Assembly: GCA_017551025.1 (NCBI GenBank)
Contig: JAFZNG010000030.1
Span: forward strand, 1 to 34,716
Origin: Paludibacteraceae bacterium
GTDB lineage: Bacteria; Bacteroidota; Bacteroidia; Bacteroidales; Paludibacteraceae
DNA length: 34,716 bases
Direction of reading: 5' to 3'
Shown here: piece by piece, positions 15,719-24,666 of the stretch
Position numbering within the stretch: the stretch's first letter is position 1
How the letters are laid out: each line of letters opens with the position of its first letter
Notes under the pieces: generated by a model
The model's database searches: none
The model's input: the letters and a program-made list of their open reading frames with translations, nothing else
What the model was told of the DNA's origin: nothing
Translations under genes and position numbers: made by a program

Positions 15719-17597
15719 GGCTGAGTTTATCGTAAATAATCCGTTGAGCGGGTTGGCGCTGATCATCGGCATCATTCTGGTGGTGCCGCCCGTATGCCGC
15801 AAGATCCACGTACCGAGTATCGTAGGTTTTATTGTGGCGGGTATACTAATCGGTCCGTACGGTTTCGGTATCTGGACCGGTACCCAGACCATTCAGACCC
15901 TGGGTAAGTTGGGCATGCTCTATATCATGCTGCAGGCGGGTATTGAGATCGATCGCAACAACTTCTCGCAGCACAAGCGTCAGGCCGCTGAATTCGGTGT
16001 ACTGAGTTTTTTGCTGCCTTTTATGCTGGGTCTCGCAACCAGCCGTTGGTTGCTGGGATTCAACTGGAGCACGAGTGCGCTGATGGGTGCGATGTACGGT
16101 AGCCATACCCTGATGACCTATCCTATCGTGAGCCGGTACGGCGTACAGAACCAGCGTTCGGTGAATATCGTGGTAGGCGGTACGATGCTTACCATTACCC
16201 TCTCGCTCTTAGTGCTGGCCCTGCTGAAGGGACGGATGCTGCATACGACCGATCCCTCGTTCTGGTGGGTACTGGCGGGTAAGATGATCGTGTTTGCCTT
16301 TGTCGTATTGCAGGGATTTCCGTATATCACGCGTCGCGCTTTCTTACGGGAACGCGATCCGATGTTCTGCTATATGCTGATCATGGCCATGCTGGTTGGT
16401 GCGGCCTGGCTGGCCGACTGGGCCGGACTGGAGAGCATCTTGGGCGCCTTCCTCTGCGGCGTAGTACTGAACAAGTACGTACCGAATCGCAGTCCGCTGA
16501 TGCAACGCATCAACTTCATCGGTAACAGCCTGTTTGTGCCTTTGTTCCTGATCGGCGTAGGCTTGATGATTGACGTGAGTCTCATCTGGGAGAGCTGGAC
16601 GACGATCACGATAGCCCTCGTGATGATCGCTACCAAACTGCTGGGTAAGTGGTTTGCCTCGTGGATTGCGCAGTTACGCTTCGGGTTGAGCGGTATGGAG
16701 CGGCAATTGACCTTCGGTCTGACCCACGCCACGGCGGCCGGTACGCTGGCTATCGTGACAATCGGTTACGAGATCGGTTATTTCGATGCACATATCCTAA
16801 ACGGTGCGGTACTGATGATCTTGCTGCTCTGCACTATCTCCAGTTTCGTCACGGAGCATGCCGCCAAGGAACTGGCACTCCAAGAGGAGTCACGTCTGGA
16901 GGCCGACAAGCAGGACAACAGTTGGCTGATGGTGTCGGTAGGAGAAGATATATTGCCCCAACTGGAGGAACTGAGCTCGTTGAGCGAACTCCACCGCACC
17001 GAGTTTACCGCCGAACCCGACTGGGCGGAGACGCTGAACCTCATCGAACGCACCTCGCGTTCGGCTATCGTCTATCACGCGGAGCAAACCCTGAGTACGG
17101 TAAACCGTCTGCTGGTGGCCGTACCGAAGTATGCAGAGAAGGAGCACGACTTCATCTCCTGCTTCGGTCAGGTACGCCGACTGAGCAGTCAGATCGGTGC
17201 GAAAGTCGTCTTCTTCTGCGACGAAGACACGCGTGAAGCCCTACGGGCTATGTGTCGCCGCAAAGGTAAATATTTGCGTGCCTCGTACCGCGAGATGGTG
17301 GACTGGGAGGATGTACTGATGATCGCTAAGGAGGCCAAGCAGGACGACATGATTGTGCTCATCAGTGCCCGCAAGGCGACAGCCAGTTACAACACGCTCT
17401 TCCAGCAGATCCCGGATATGCTCTCCCGCTTCTTCGGCGGCCACAGTTGGCTCGTCGTCTACCCCGAGCAGTTGACCGGCGTAGCGGGCAATGATATCCT
17501 GCTGAGCGAACAAGCCCATACGAGCGGTATGTGGGGCGTGATCGGTTTCTTCAAGCGCATGGTACAACACGTGATTCATAAGATTCAAACTCGATAA
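15717..17597 (+). CDS. Cation:proton antiporter (CPA2 type) with C-terminal regulatory domain
   Basis: A 626-residue membrane protein. About residues 1-385 form the multi-helix antiporter domain (PVCRKIHVPSIVGFIVAGILIGPYGFG near the N-terminus, then GLESILGAFLCGVVLNK and THATAAGTLAIVTIG), which exchanges Na+ or K+ for H+ across the inner membrane. The last 230 residues are soluble and resemble a tandem universal-stress-like domain (SWLMVSVGEDILPQLEEL; VVFFCDEDTREALRAM), probably regulatory. The start is TTG at 15717, formed where a heptad array meets the coding region; no upstream ATG fits. It lies 29 nt after uvrA and 4 nt before the next gene, so the three genes form one operon. The transported ion cannot be told from the sequence. 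Confidence 0.88.
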   Translation: MAEFIVNNPLSGLALIIGIILVVPPVCRKIHVPSIVGFIVAGILIGPYGFGIWTGTQTIQTLGKLGMLYIMLQAGIEIDRNNFSQHKRQAAEFGVLSFLLPFMLGLATSRWLLGFNWSTSALMGAMYGSHTLMTYPIVSRYGVQNQRSVNIVVGGTMLTITLSLLVLALLKGRMLHTTDPSFWWVLAGKMIVFAFVVLQGFPYITRRAFLRERDPMFCYMLIMAMLVGAAWLADWAGLESILGAFLCGVVLNKYVPNRSPLMQRINFIGNSLFVPLFLIGVGLMIDVSLIWESWTTITIALVMIATKLLGKWFASWIAQLRFGLSGMERQLTFGLTHATAAGTLAIVTIGYEIGYFDAHILNGAVLMILLLCTISSFVTEHAAKELALQEESRLEADKQDNSWLMVSVGEDILPQLEELSSLSELHRTEFTAEPDWAETLNLIERTSRSAIVYHAEQTLSTVNRLLVAVPKYAEKEHDFISCFGQVRRLSSQIGAKVVFFCDEDTREALRAMCRRKGKYLRASYREMVDWEDVLMIAKEAKQDDMIVLISARKATASYNTLFQQIPDMLSRFFGGHSWLVVYPEQLTGVAGNDILLSEQAHTSGMWGVIGFFKRMVQHVIHKIQTR

Positions 17598-17601
17598 ACG
17601 G

Positions 17602-20340
17602 ATGAGATCGTATCTACAGCAATTGGCGCGCCAGATGGTGGAGCAGGTAGGAGACGAACTGCAGGACTACACCTTTGTGTTTCCCAACCGCCGTGCGGGA
17701 TTGTTTTTTCGCCATTACCTGGCCCAAGAGATGCACCGTACGATCTGGGCACCCGAGATACTCACCATCAACGACTGTTTCCAGCAACTCAGTTCGCTGC
17801 GTACGGCCGACCAGTTGACGCTGCTCATCCGGCTCTACCATTGTTACTGCCGCGTAGCGCAAGAAGAACCGCTGGGCGAATGGTTGTTCTGGGGCAAGAT
17901 GCTGCTACAGGACTTCTCCGAGGTGGACAACCACCTGACGCCGAATGTTCGCGAACTCTTCACTACGATACGCGACCTGCGTACGGTGGACCAACAATTT
18001 GCCTACCTGAGCGACCGCCAACTGGACGCCATCCGTACTTTCTGGAGCGAGGTCAGTCCCCAGGACCGTCCTACGACGGCACATTTCATGCATCTATGGG
18101 ACTGCCTGTGGCCGGTATATGAAGCCTATCGCACCGAACTGCTGCGCGACGGCATTGCCTACGAGGGATTGCTCCACCGCCACCTGATCGAGCACTGGGA
18201 CGAAGTGCCGTCCGAGCGATTGAGCCGTCGGTATGTCTTCATCGGCTTCAATGCCCTGACGGCCAGCGAGGAGCAATTGATGGTGCTGCTACGCCAAGCA
18301 GGCCGAGCCTCATTCTATTTCGACTATACCGATGCGAAGACAACCGATCCGCAAAACCGAGCATCACTCTTCGTAGAACGCAACCGTAGGTTGTTCGGAC
18401 TCGAAGACGGTCCGCAAATCGAAGCGGAGACCGAGCAGAAAGATATACGTCTGATTGCCGTTCCGAGCACGACAGGCGAGGCCCATGAGGTATGGCGCGT
18501 ACTGGACGAATTCTTCCCCAAGGGACAGTCCCACGAACCGCTGACCCGTACGGCAGTCGTACTGCCCGACGAACGTATGTTGCTGCCCATTCTGAACGGT
18601 CTGCCCGAACAGATCGACAAGGTGAACGTGACGATGGGTTATCCGCTGCGTGCCACGCCGGCCTATGCCCTGGTAGGACTGCTGCGCGGACTGCTGCAAC
18701 GCCGCACCGAGGCGGGTTATTACCACCAGGACGTCACGGATGTGCTGAACCATCGTTTCGTGCGGCAGTATGCCTACGAGGCTTCGCGCCAACTGCTTCG
18801 GCGTATCGATCAGCAGAACCTCATCTATATCCCCGAAGAGGCCATTCCGGATCAGCCCTTGCTGGAAGCTATTTTCCGGAGCCCCAAGCAGCAGACCCAA
18901 ACCCTGGATTATCTCCGGGATATCCTCAGGCAGGTAAGCGACGACCCTACGGAGGAACTCTTCACCATCGAGACGGCGCTCAACCAGATCGAGCAGACAC
19001 TCCGCACCTATCCCGTCGTCACTACGCCGCAGGAACTGTTTCTTATGATCGAGATGCTGCTCGACGACCGCACTATCCCCTATGCCGGCGAACCCCTGGA
19101 GGGACTGCAGATCATGGGTGTACTGGAGACGCGTGCACTGGACTTCGACCGACTGATCATCACGGGCTTCAACGACGATCTCTATCCCGGTAGCAGCACC
19201 GGACACAGTTTTATTCCCTATACGCTGCGACGCGGTTTCGGGCTCCCTACCCCCGAACGCCAGGACGCCATCTTTGCGTATAACTTCTACCGCATGCTGT
19301 CGTATGCCAAGCAAGTGGTCTTCATCTGCAATGCCGACACTGACAACCACGGTGAGCCCTCGCGTTACCTGAGTCAATTGCGTTACCAGTACGGCATGAC
19401 CATACGTCGTGAACTAGTGCAGCCAGACAGTACCACGCGTGGCGAGAGCCTACCGCTTACTATCCCCAAGACGCCGGAAGTCATGCAACAACTGGCCGAC
19501 TATATCGACCCTCGCGGACGACACGGTTTCTCTGCCTCGGCACTCAATGAATACTTGCGTTGTCCTGCCCTCTTCTACTGGTCGCGCGTGGCGGGCAAGA
19601 AAGCCCCGCAGCCTGTAACGGAAGAGGTAGACAAGCGCACCTTCGGTACGGCCTATCACCGTATCCTCGAGCACCTCTATGCTCCCTACTGCGGAGCGCA
19701 GATCACGCACGAGACCATCGAGGCGATGGAGCGGCAGTTGGACGAGCAATGGGATACGATGCACGAGACAGACGAACTGCGCCACGACCTGATGGCGATG
19801 ACGGCACTGCGCCGGTATGTAGAGATGCAATTGGAGCGCGACAAGGGGCGTGTGCCCTTCCGCTATATCCGTTCGGAGATGCACTGCGAGGGCGTATGGA
19901 CAGCCGGCGACGGACGGCCGGTACGACTGACCGGCCAGATTGACCGCATCGAGGAGAAAGACGGCGTGATACGGCTGGTGGATTATAAGACAGGCAAGGG
20001 GGATCCGGTGTTTGACAACGTACCGTCGCTGTTTGCGGCCGACGACACGAAGCGCAACACGTATGCCCTGCAGACGATTCTCTATACCATGCTCTACCCC
20101 GCCGATGACAACCGTCCCGTAGCACCGCATATCTATTCGCTACGCCAACCGGCGGGCGAATCGACCGCCGTGCGCCTCAAGGACCACGACAGTCTGGACC
20201 TCAGCGAGATAGAAGCCCCCTTCCGCGAGGGACTGACCAAACTGATTGACGAGATCCTCAATCCCGAATTGGATTTTGAGACCCGTACGAATGTGTACCG
20301 CTGTTGCGATAACTGTGATTTCTACTCACTCTGCCATTGA
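17602..20340 (+). CDS. AddB-like PD-(D/E)XK nuclease with Fe-S cluster
   Basis: A 912-residue AddB-type protein. The N-terminal part is an inactive helicase-like domain (FVFPNRRAGLFFRHYLA; LDFDRLIITGFNDDLYPG around residues 513-530). The C-terminal nuclease domain carries Asp781 (GQID), then Asp794 and Lys796 (VDYKTG), and the QTILYTMLY motif. Four Cys fit the AddB iron-sulphur staple: Cys654 (YLRCP) and the C-x2-C-x5-C set at 902, 905 and 911. AddAB repairs double-strand breaks by resecting ends and loading RecA; the AddA helicase partner is not in this window. It starts 4 nt after the antiporter stop, and its end overlaps the convergent exosortase gene by 15 nt. Confidence 0.88.
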   Translation: MRSYLQQLARQMVEQVGDELQDYTFVFPNRRAGLFFRHYLAQEMHRTIWAPEILTINDCFQQLSSLRTADQLTLLIRLYHCYCRVAQEEPLGEWLFWGKMLLQDFSEVDNHLTPNVRELFTTIRDLRTVDQQFAYLSDRQLDAIRTFWSEVSPQDRPTTAHFMHLWDCLWPVYEAYRTELLRDGIAYEGLLHRHLIEHWDEVPSERLSRRYVFIGFNALTASEEQLMVLLRQAGRASFYFDYTDAKTTDPQNRASLFVERNRRLFGLEDGPQIEAETEQKDIRLIAVPSTTGEAHEVWRVLDEFFPKGQSHEPLTRTAVVLPDERMLLPILNGLPEQIDKVNVTMGYPLRATPAYALVGLLRGLLQRRTEAGYYHQDVTDVLNHRFVRQYAYEASRQLLRRIDQQNLIYIPEEAIPDQPLLEAIFRSPKQQTQTLDYLRDILRQVSDDPTEELFTIETALNQIEQTLRTYPVVTTPQELFLMIEMLLDDRTIPYAGEPLEGLQIMGVLETRALDFDRLIITGFNDDLYPGSSTGHSFIPYTLRRGFGLPTPERQDAIFAYNFYRMLSYAKQVVFICNADTDNHGEPSRYLSQLRYQYGMTIRRELVQPDSTTRGESLPLTIPKTPEVMQQLADYIDPRGRHGFSASALNEYLRCPALFYWSRVAGKKAPQPVTEEVDKRTFGTAYHRILEHLYAPYCGAQITHETIEAMERQLDEQWDTMHETDELRHDLMAMTALRRYVEMQLERDKGRVPFRYIRSEMHCEGVWTAGDGRPVRLTGQIDRIEEKDGVIRLVDYKTGKGDPVFDNVPSLFAADDTKRNTYALQTILYTMLYPADDNRPVAPHIYSLRQPAGESTAVRLKDHDSLDLSEIEAPFREGLTKLIDEILNPELDFETRTNVYRCCDNCDFYSLCH

Positions 20341-20934
20341 TCGTTTGCCGTAGCGCTCGACAAACCAGACCCATAGCAGAAACATCAGCCCGTAGAACAA
20401 ATACTTGAAGATATAATCATGGAGCACGGTGAACCAGTCCGGATGGTGCTCCAAAAAGAGCGTGATGATAGCGATACGCAGGATATTAAAGGCATGACAA
20501 TTAACGGCTCCCAGGGGGATGAACCATAGTTTATGCTTCCAGCCGCCTCGTGCGGTGAGCATGATGCAGAGCCAGATGAACAACTGTTTCAATCCCGAGC
20601 ACGACCATACGATAGCGGTGCCGGCACCGCCTACAAAACCTACGGTATGCCCGTTACGCAGTTCTACCGTATCTCGTACCTGCGACACAAGCCAATAGAC
20701 GCAGGCGACAATATGACGGCTCATCACCTCAAAAGGCGTCGTAATATCCCACCCGAACCATAGTACCATATTGTCAGTGCCCGTCTCATCACCGATGACG
20801 GTGAACTTCCAGAGATAGTTCGCCACCAGCATCGTCACCACAAAGATGAGGATGTCGGCATACGGACCCGGCGTCTTTTGTCGTTCGTCTTTCGACGTTT
20901 GTCTATATTTTTGTTTTAGCGTAGGGCACTTCAT
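20326..20934 (-). CDS. Exosortase/archaeosortase-family membrane protein
   Basis: A 202-residue multi-span protein starting at ATG 20934. The catalytic residues of the family are visible: Cys112 in VWSCSGLKQ, Arg153 in FNILRIA, and His172 in VLHDYIFKY. These transpeptidases cleave C-terminal sorting tails (PEP-CTERM-like) at the membrane; no protein here has such a tail, so the substrate is unknown. The start overlaps the end of tsaD by 32 nt and probably uses the tsaD promoter. The soluble N-terminus (residues about 11-21, RQTSKDERQKT) is encoded by a heptad array (20875-20902). Upstream extension to 21081 is rejected because it only mirrors tsaD in another frame. The gene ends 15 nt inside the convergent nuclease gene. 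Confidence 0.82.
   Translation of the reverse strand: MKCPTLKQKYRQTSKDERQKTPGPYADILIFVVTMLVANYLWKFTVIGDETGTDNMVLWFGWDITTPFEVMSRHIVACVYWLVSQVRDTVELRNGHTVGFVGGAGTAIVWSCSGLKQLFIWLCIMLTARGGWKHKLWFIPLGAVNCHAFNILRIAIITLFLEHHPDWFTVLHDYIFKYLFYGLMFLLWVWFVERYGKRSMAE
20875..20902. repeat. In-frame heptad array CTTTTGT in the exosortase gene
   Basis: CTTTTGT, CGTTCGT, CTTTCGA and CGTTTGT in tandem (plus-strand reading), immediately after the tsaD stop codon and inside the exosortase N-terminus. Confidence 0.75.
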
Positions 20935-21979
20935 CGATGGCACAGAAATCGCGGTCCAGGTATTTGAAATAACCCGCCTGGCAAACCATGGCGGCATTGT
21001 CGGTCGTAAAGGAGAAGGGCGGGATATAGACCTGCCAGTGGTAGCGTTGTCCGTAGTCGAGGAAAGCCTGACGCAGACCACTGTTAGCGGATACGCCTCC
21101 TGCCACGGCTACATGGTTGATCTTGAGGTCGCGTGCCGCCCGCTTGAGTTTGGTCATCAGCACGTCGATGACGGTCTGCTGGAGGGCAGCACAGAGGTCC
21201 TCACGCAGGTGGGGCACCGCTTCCGCCAATTGGTCTACGGTCTCCAGGCCGCGTTCGCGCAGCATGTCGCGTATGGTATATAGGAACGAGGTCTTGAGTC
21301 CGGAGAACGAGTAGTCGTACCCCGGGATATTCGGACGGGCGAAATGATATTTCGTGGGATCACCCTGCTTGGCGAGTTTATCTACCCACGGTCCACCCGG
21401 ATACGGCAGTCCCAGCACCTTGGCACATTTATCGAACGCCTCACCGGCGGCATCATCGATAGTCTGACCGATGATCTCCATCTGATTGTATGCCTTGACC
21501 AGCACGATCTGGCTATTACCGCCCGAGACGAGCAGACAGAGGAAGGGCAACTCGGGATGACGTATCTCGTCGGACATCTTAAGCGCCTCGCGCATTGCAG
21601 CCGAGGGTTCTACGAAATGCGCCAGTACATGCCCTTGCAGATGGTTGACCTCGATGAGGGGGATACCCAGCGAGAGGGCCAGTCCCTTGGCGAAGGACGT
21701 ACCTACGAGCAGCGAACCCAGCAGACCCGGACCACGCGTAAAGGCGACCGCCGAGAGCTCTTCCCTGCGTACACCCGCACGACGCAACGCCGCGTCTACG
21801 ACGGGTACGATATTCAACTGATGTGCACGCGAGGCCAGTTCGGGAACGACGCCTCCGAACTCCTCATGCACCTTCTGCGAGGCAATGACATTGCTGAGCA
21901 ACACGCCGTCGCGGATCACCGCCGCCGAGGTGTCGTCGCAACTCGATTCAATTGCCAAAATAACCACACTTGTTTTCAT
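20903..21979 (-). CDS. tsaD: tRNA N6-adenosine threonylcarbamoyltransferase TsaD
   Basis: A 358-residue TsaD (ASKHA/Kae1 family). With TsaB and TsaE it transfers the threonylcarbamoyl group to A37 of ANN-decoding tRNAs. Visible motifs are ILAIESSCDDTSAAV (start), ELASRAHQ, FTRGPGLLGSLLVG, the metal-binding HLQGH, LLVSGGNSQIV, YDYSFSGLKTS and VAGGVSANSGLR. ATG 21979 (MKTSVVILAIESS) is chosen because the −7 box lies 19 nt upstream at 22005-21998, so longer readings would start before transcription. The length is normal for the family. The downstream exosortase gene starts within its 3' end. Confidence 0.97.
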   Translation of the reverse strand: MKTSVVILAIESSCDDTSAAVIRDGVLLSNVIASQKVHEEFGGVVPELASRAHQLNIVPVVDAALRRAGVRREELSAVAFTRGPGLLGSLLVGTSFAKGLALSLGIPLIEVNHLQGHVLAHFVEPSAAMREALKMSDEIRHPELPFLCLLVSGGNSQIVLVKAYNQMEIIGQTIDDAAGEAFDKCAKVLGLPYPGGPWVDKLAKQGDPTKYHFARPNIPGYDYSFSGLKTSFLYTIRDMLRERGLETVDQLAEAVPHLREDLCAALQQTVIDVLMTKLKRAARDLKINHVAVAGGVSANSGLRQAFLDYGQRYHWQVYIPPFSFTTDNAAMVCQAGYFKYLDRDFCAIDEVPYAKTKI

Positions 21980-21997
21980 AACTTCCAAAATCGGCTG

Positions 21998-22027
21998 CAA
22001 AGGTACAACAAAATTTGCATATATCAA
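21998..22027 (-). promoter_or_regulatory. tsaD promoter
   Basis: On the minus strand TTGATATATG (from 22027) and the −7 box TACCTTTG (22005-21998). It overlaps the divergent waaA promoter, so the two may compete. Confidence 0.8.
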
Positions 22028-22045
22028 AAAAAAGTAGTACTTTTG
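22015..22045 (+). promoter_or_regulatory. waaA promoter
   Basis: TTGCATATATC (from 22015), 20 nt from the TTG, then the −7 box TACTTTTG (22038-22045). Transcription should start near 22050, before ATG 22069. Confidence 0.8.
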
Positions 22046-22068
22046 CGCGATATTTATCATGCGAGAGT

Positions 22069-23286
22069 ATGCACTTTTACTTTTTTATACTAAAAATAGC
22101 TGCTTTTTTCGGTCATAAGCGTGCCCGTCGGTTGGTGAAGGGTCAGGCACAAGGGATGCGTGACATCCGTGCCTATCTGGCGGCTCACCCCGAGCGCACA
22201 CTGGAGGGTTGTGTATGGTTTCATGCCGCCTCGGTAGGTGAGTTCGAACAGGCCCGTCCGATCATCGAGCGGCTTCGTGAGGAGCAACCCCACCGCGTTA
22301 TCCTGCTAACTTTCTTCTCGCCTTCGGGCTACGAGATGCGCAAGACGTACGACAAGGTGGACTTGGTAACCTACCTGCCTTTCGCTACGCGCCGCAATGC
22401 CAAGCGGTTTGTAGAACTGGTAAAGCCCTCGATGGCGGTCTTCGTCAAGTACGAGTTCTGGCCGGCCTATATTCGTCAGTTGAGTCAGCGCAAGATCGCC
22501 TTGTACTCCGTAGCGTCTATCTTCCGCGAGCAGCAGTATTTCTTCCGCTGGTACGGCGGAGCAGAGCGTAAGTTGCTCAAGCAGTTCACCCATCTCTTTG
22601 TGCAGGACCAGGCCTCGATCGACCTGTTGAAGCGTTACGGTATTACCCAGACGAGTCTCTCTGGCGACACGCGTTTCGACCGCGTGACGAGTATCGCGGG
22701 GCATGCCAAGTCGATACCGGAGGTGCAGCAGTTCGTGAAAGGACAGCAACAGGTCATCGTAGCCGGTAGTACTTGGCCGGAGGACGAAGCCCTATTGCAT
22801 CGTTATCTGGAGGAGCACCCGGAGGTACGTCTTATCCTGGTGCCCCACGAGATAGACCGTGCCCATCTGCACGGCATCTTCCATCTCTGGAAGGGACGTC
22901 ATGTCCTGCTCTCTGAGGCGGACAGCAAGAACCTGCAACATACGCGTACGCTGGTGGTGGACCGTATGGGTCTGCTCAGCTCGATCTACCAGTACGGCCA
23001 CGTAGCTTACGTCGGTGGCGGTTTCGGCGACGGTATCCACAACACGATCGAGGCAGCCGTCTATGGTCTGCCGGTTATCTTCGGTCCGAACTACCGCCAT
23101 TTCCGTGAGGCGATAGCCCTAATCGAGCATGGCGGCGGCCGCAGCATCAGCAATTACGACCAACTGGCTGCAGCCATCGACGAGCTGCTCAGCGATCGCC
23201 ATACGGCCGGCCGCAATGCGGCCAGCTACGTAGAGTCGGAACTGGGAGCGACAGCAAAAATCTACGGAAAGATTTTTGCGAATTAA
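22069..23286 (+). CDS. waaA: 3-deoxy-D-manno-octulosonic-acid (Kdo) transferase
   Basis: A 405-residue glycosyltransferase (GT30) that adds Kdo to lipid A precursor at the inner membrane. An N-terminal hydrophobic segment ([12 protein letters not shown]) anchors it. The catalytic HAASVGE motif, the [11 protein letters not shown] and [10 protein letters not shown] segments, and the nucleotide-sugar-binding end [29 protein letters not shown] (in pieces) are all present. ATG 22069 is chosen because the −7 box at 22038-22045 excludes an earlier in-frame start at 22015. Its stop codon is inside a heptad array, and hisS starts 31 nt later in the same transcript. Confidence 0.95.
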   Translation: MHFYFFILKIAAFFGHKRARRLVKGQAQGMRDIRAYLAAHPERTLEGCVWFHAASVGEFEQARPIIERLREEQPHRVILLTFFSPSGYEMRKTYDKVDLVTYLPFATRRNAKRFVELVKPSMAVFVKYEFWPAYIRQLSQRKIALYSVASIFREQQYFFRWYGGAERKLLKQFTHLFVQDQASIDLLKRYGITQTSLSGDTRFDRVTSIAGHAKSIPEVQQFVKGQQQVIVAGSTWPEDEALLHRYLEEHPEVRLILVPHEIDRAHLHGIFHLWKGRHVLLSEADSKNLQHTRTLVVDRMGLLSSIYQYGHVAYVGGGFGDGIHNTIEAAVYGLPVIFGPNYRHFREAIALIEHGGGRSISNYDQLAAAIDELLSDRHTAGRNAASYVESELGATAKIYGKIFAN

Positions 23287-23315
23287 AAATTCAAAATTAA
23301 AAATTACAAATTATA
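23281..23315. repeat. Heptad array AATTAAA at the waaA/hisS junction
   Basis: AATTAAA, AATTCAA, AATTAAA, AATTACA and AATTATA. The waaA stop codon TAA is part of the first unit; the hisS ATG follows 2 nt after the last. Confidence 0.9.
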
Positions 23316-23317
23316 TC

Positions 23318-24622
23318 ATGGCACAAAAACCAAGTATACCTAAAGGTACTCGCGACTTCGGCGCCCTGGAGATGGCGCGTCGCAATTATATCTTCGACAC
23401 CATCCGCAGTGTGTTTGCGCTCTACGGCTTCAGCCAGATAGAGACGCCGGCGATGGAGAATATCTCCACCCTGATGGGTAAGTACGGCGAGGAGGGAGAC
23501 AAACTCCTCTTCCGCATTCAGAACAGCGGTGAGAAAGCTACCCAGGCACCTGAGAAGGGTCTGCGCTACGACCTGACCGTTCCGTTTGCCCGTTATGTGG
23601 TGCAGCACCGCGAAGAACTCAGTTTCCCCTTCAAGCGCTACCAGATCCAACCCGTCTGGCGTGCCGACCGTCCGCAGAAAGGACGCTATCGTGAGTTCTA
23701 CCAGTGTGATGTAGATGTGATCGGTAGTGACAGCCTGGTGGGCGAACTGGAACTGATCCAGATCGTCGAGGAAGTGTACCGTCGTCTGGGTATTCGTGTC
23801 TGCCTGCATATCAACAACCGTAAGGTGCTGGCCGGTATTGCCGAGGTAATCGGTGCACCGGATAAGATGGTGGATATCACCGTCGCTATCGACAAACTGG
23901 ACAAGATCGGCGTGGAGGCCGTCAACCAAGAACTCGTCGAGCGCGGACTGAGCAATGAGGCCGTAGCGGCGCTGCAACCTATTCTGAACCTTAGCGGCAC
24001 AACGGCCGAGAAACTGACTGCCCTGCGCACGATTCTCGCGAACAGCGAAGTAGGCCTGAAAGGCGTAGACGAACTAGAAGAGGTCTTCCGTCTGGTAGGC
24101 GAGACCAGCCTAAACATCGAGTTAGACTTGTGTCTAGCGAGAGGTCTGAACTACTATACAGGGGCTATCTTCGAGGTCAAGGCGCTGGATGCCCAGATAG
24201 GCAGTATCACGGGGGGCGGTCGCTACGACAACCTGACGGGTATCTTCGGTATGCCGGGTGTATCGGGCGTAGGTATCTCGTTCGGTGCGGACCGTATCTA
24301 CGACGTACTGACCGAACTCAATCTCTTCCCCGAAGCACTGCAGTCGGGCACGAAGGTGCTGTTCACCACCTTCGGTCAGAACGAACTCACGATGGCGCTC
24401 ACGTGGGCGAAGGCTTTGCGCCAAGAGGGTATCGCCGTAGAGGTCTATCCCGAACCCACGAAGATGAAGCGCCAGATGACGTATGCCGACCAGAAATCCA
24501 TCCCTTGGGTGGCGATCATCGGTGGGGATGAGTTGGCGCAGCAGAAGGTGATGCTCAAGAACATGACGAGCGGTGAGCAACGCCTCGTAGCGCTCGACGA
24601 ACTGAAACAAATCTTGCGTTGA
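23318..24622 (+). CDS. hisS: Histidyl-tRNA synthetase
   Basis: A 434-residue class II synthetase that charges tRNA-His. It has the opening KGTRDFG, motif 2 around [19 protein letters not shown], the histidine-binding RGLNYYTG and GGGRYDNL segments, and a C-terminal anticodon-binding domain ([11 protein letters not shown] onwards). ATG 23318 is chosen over an upstream TTG at 23276, which lies inside waaA and the repeat. It is co-transcribed with waaA and probably with the peptidase genes downstream, as no terminator is visible in the 44-nt gap. Confidence 0.97.
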   Translation: MAQKPSIPKGTRDFGALEMARRNYIFDTIRSVFALYGFSQIETPAMENISTLMGKYGEEGDKLLFRIQNSGEKATQAPEKGLRYDLTVPFARYVVQHREELSFPFKRYQIQPVWRADRPQKGRYREFYQCDVDVIGSDSLVGELELIQIVEEVYRRLGIRVCLHINNRKVLAGIAEVIGAPDKMVDITVAIDKLDKIGVEAVNQELVERGLSNEAVAALQPILNLSGTTAEKLTALRTILANSEVGLKGVDELEEVFRLVGETSLNIELDLCLARGLNYYTGAIFEVKALDAQIGSITGGGRYDNLTGIFGMPGVSGVGISFGADRIYDVLTELNLFPEALQSGTKVLFTTFGQNELTMALTWAKALRQEGIAVEVYPEPTKMKRQMTYADQKSIPWVAIIGGDELAQQKVMLKNMTSGEQRLVALDELKQILR

Positions 24623-24666
24623 AAGAAATCCTTAAAATTTACATACTACTTTTTTTAATCATTTTT

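Noticed and set aside
20935-21081. N-terminal extension of the exosortase to 21081
   Set aside because: The extra residues are only a second-frame reading of tsaD and have no membrane or family features.
24619-24666. TTG start for the first C10 peptidase
   Set aside because: It would place extra residues before a complete signal peptide that begins at ATG 24667.
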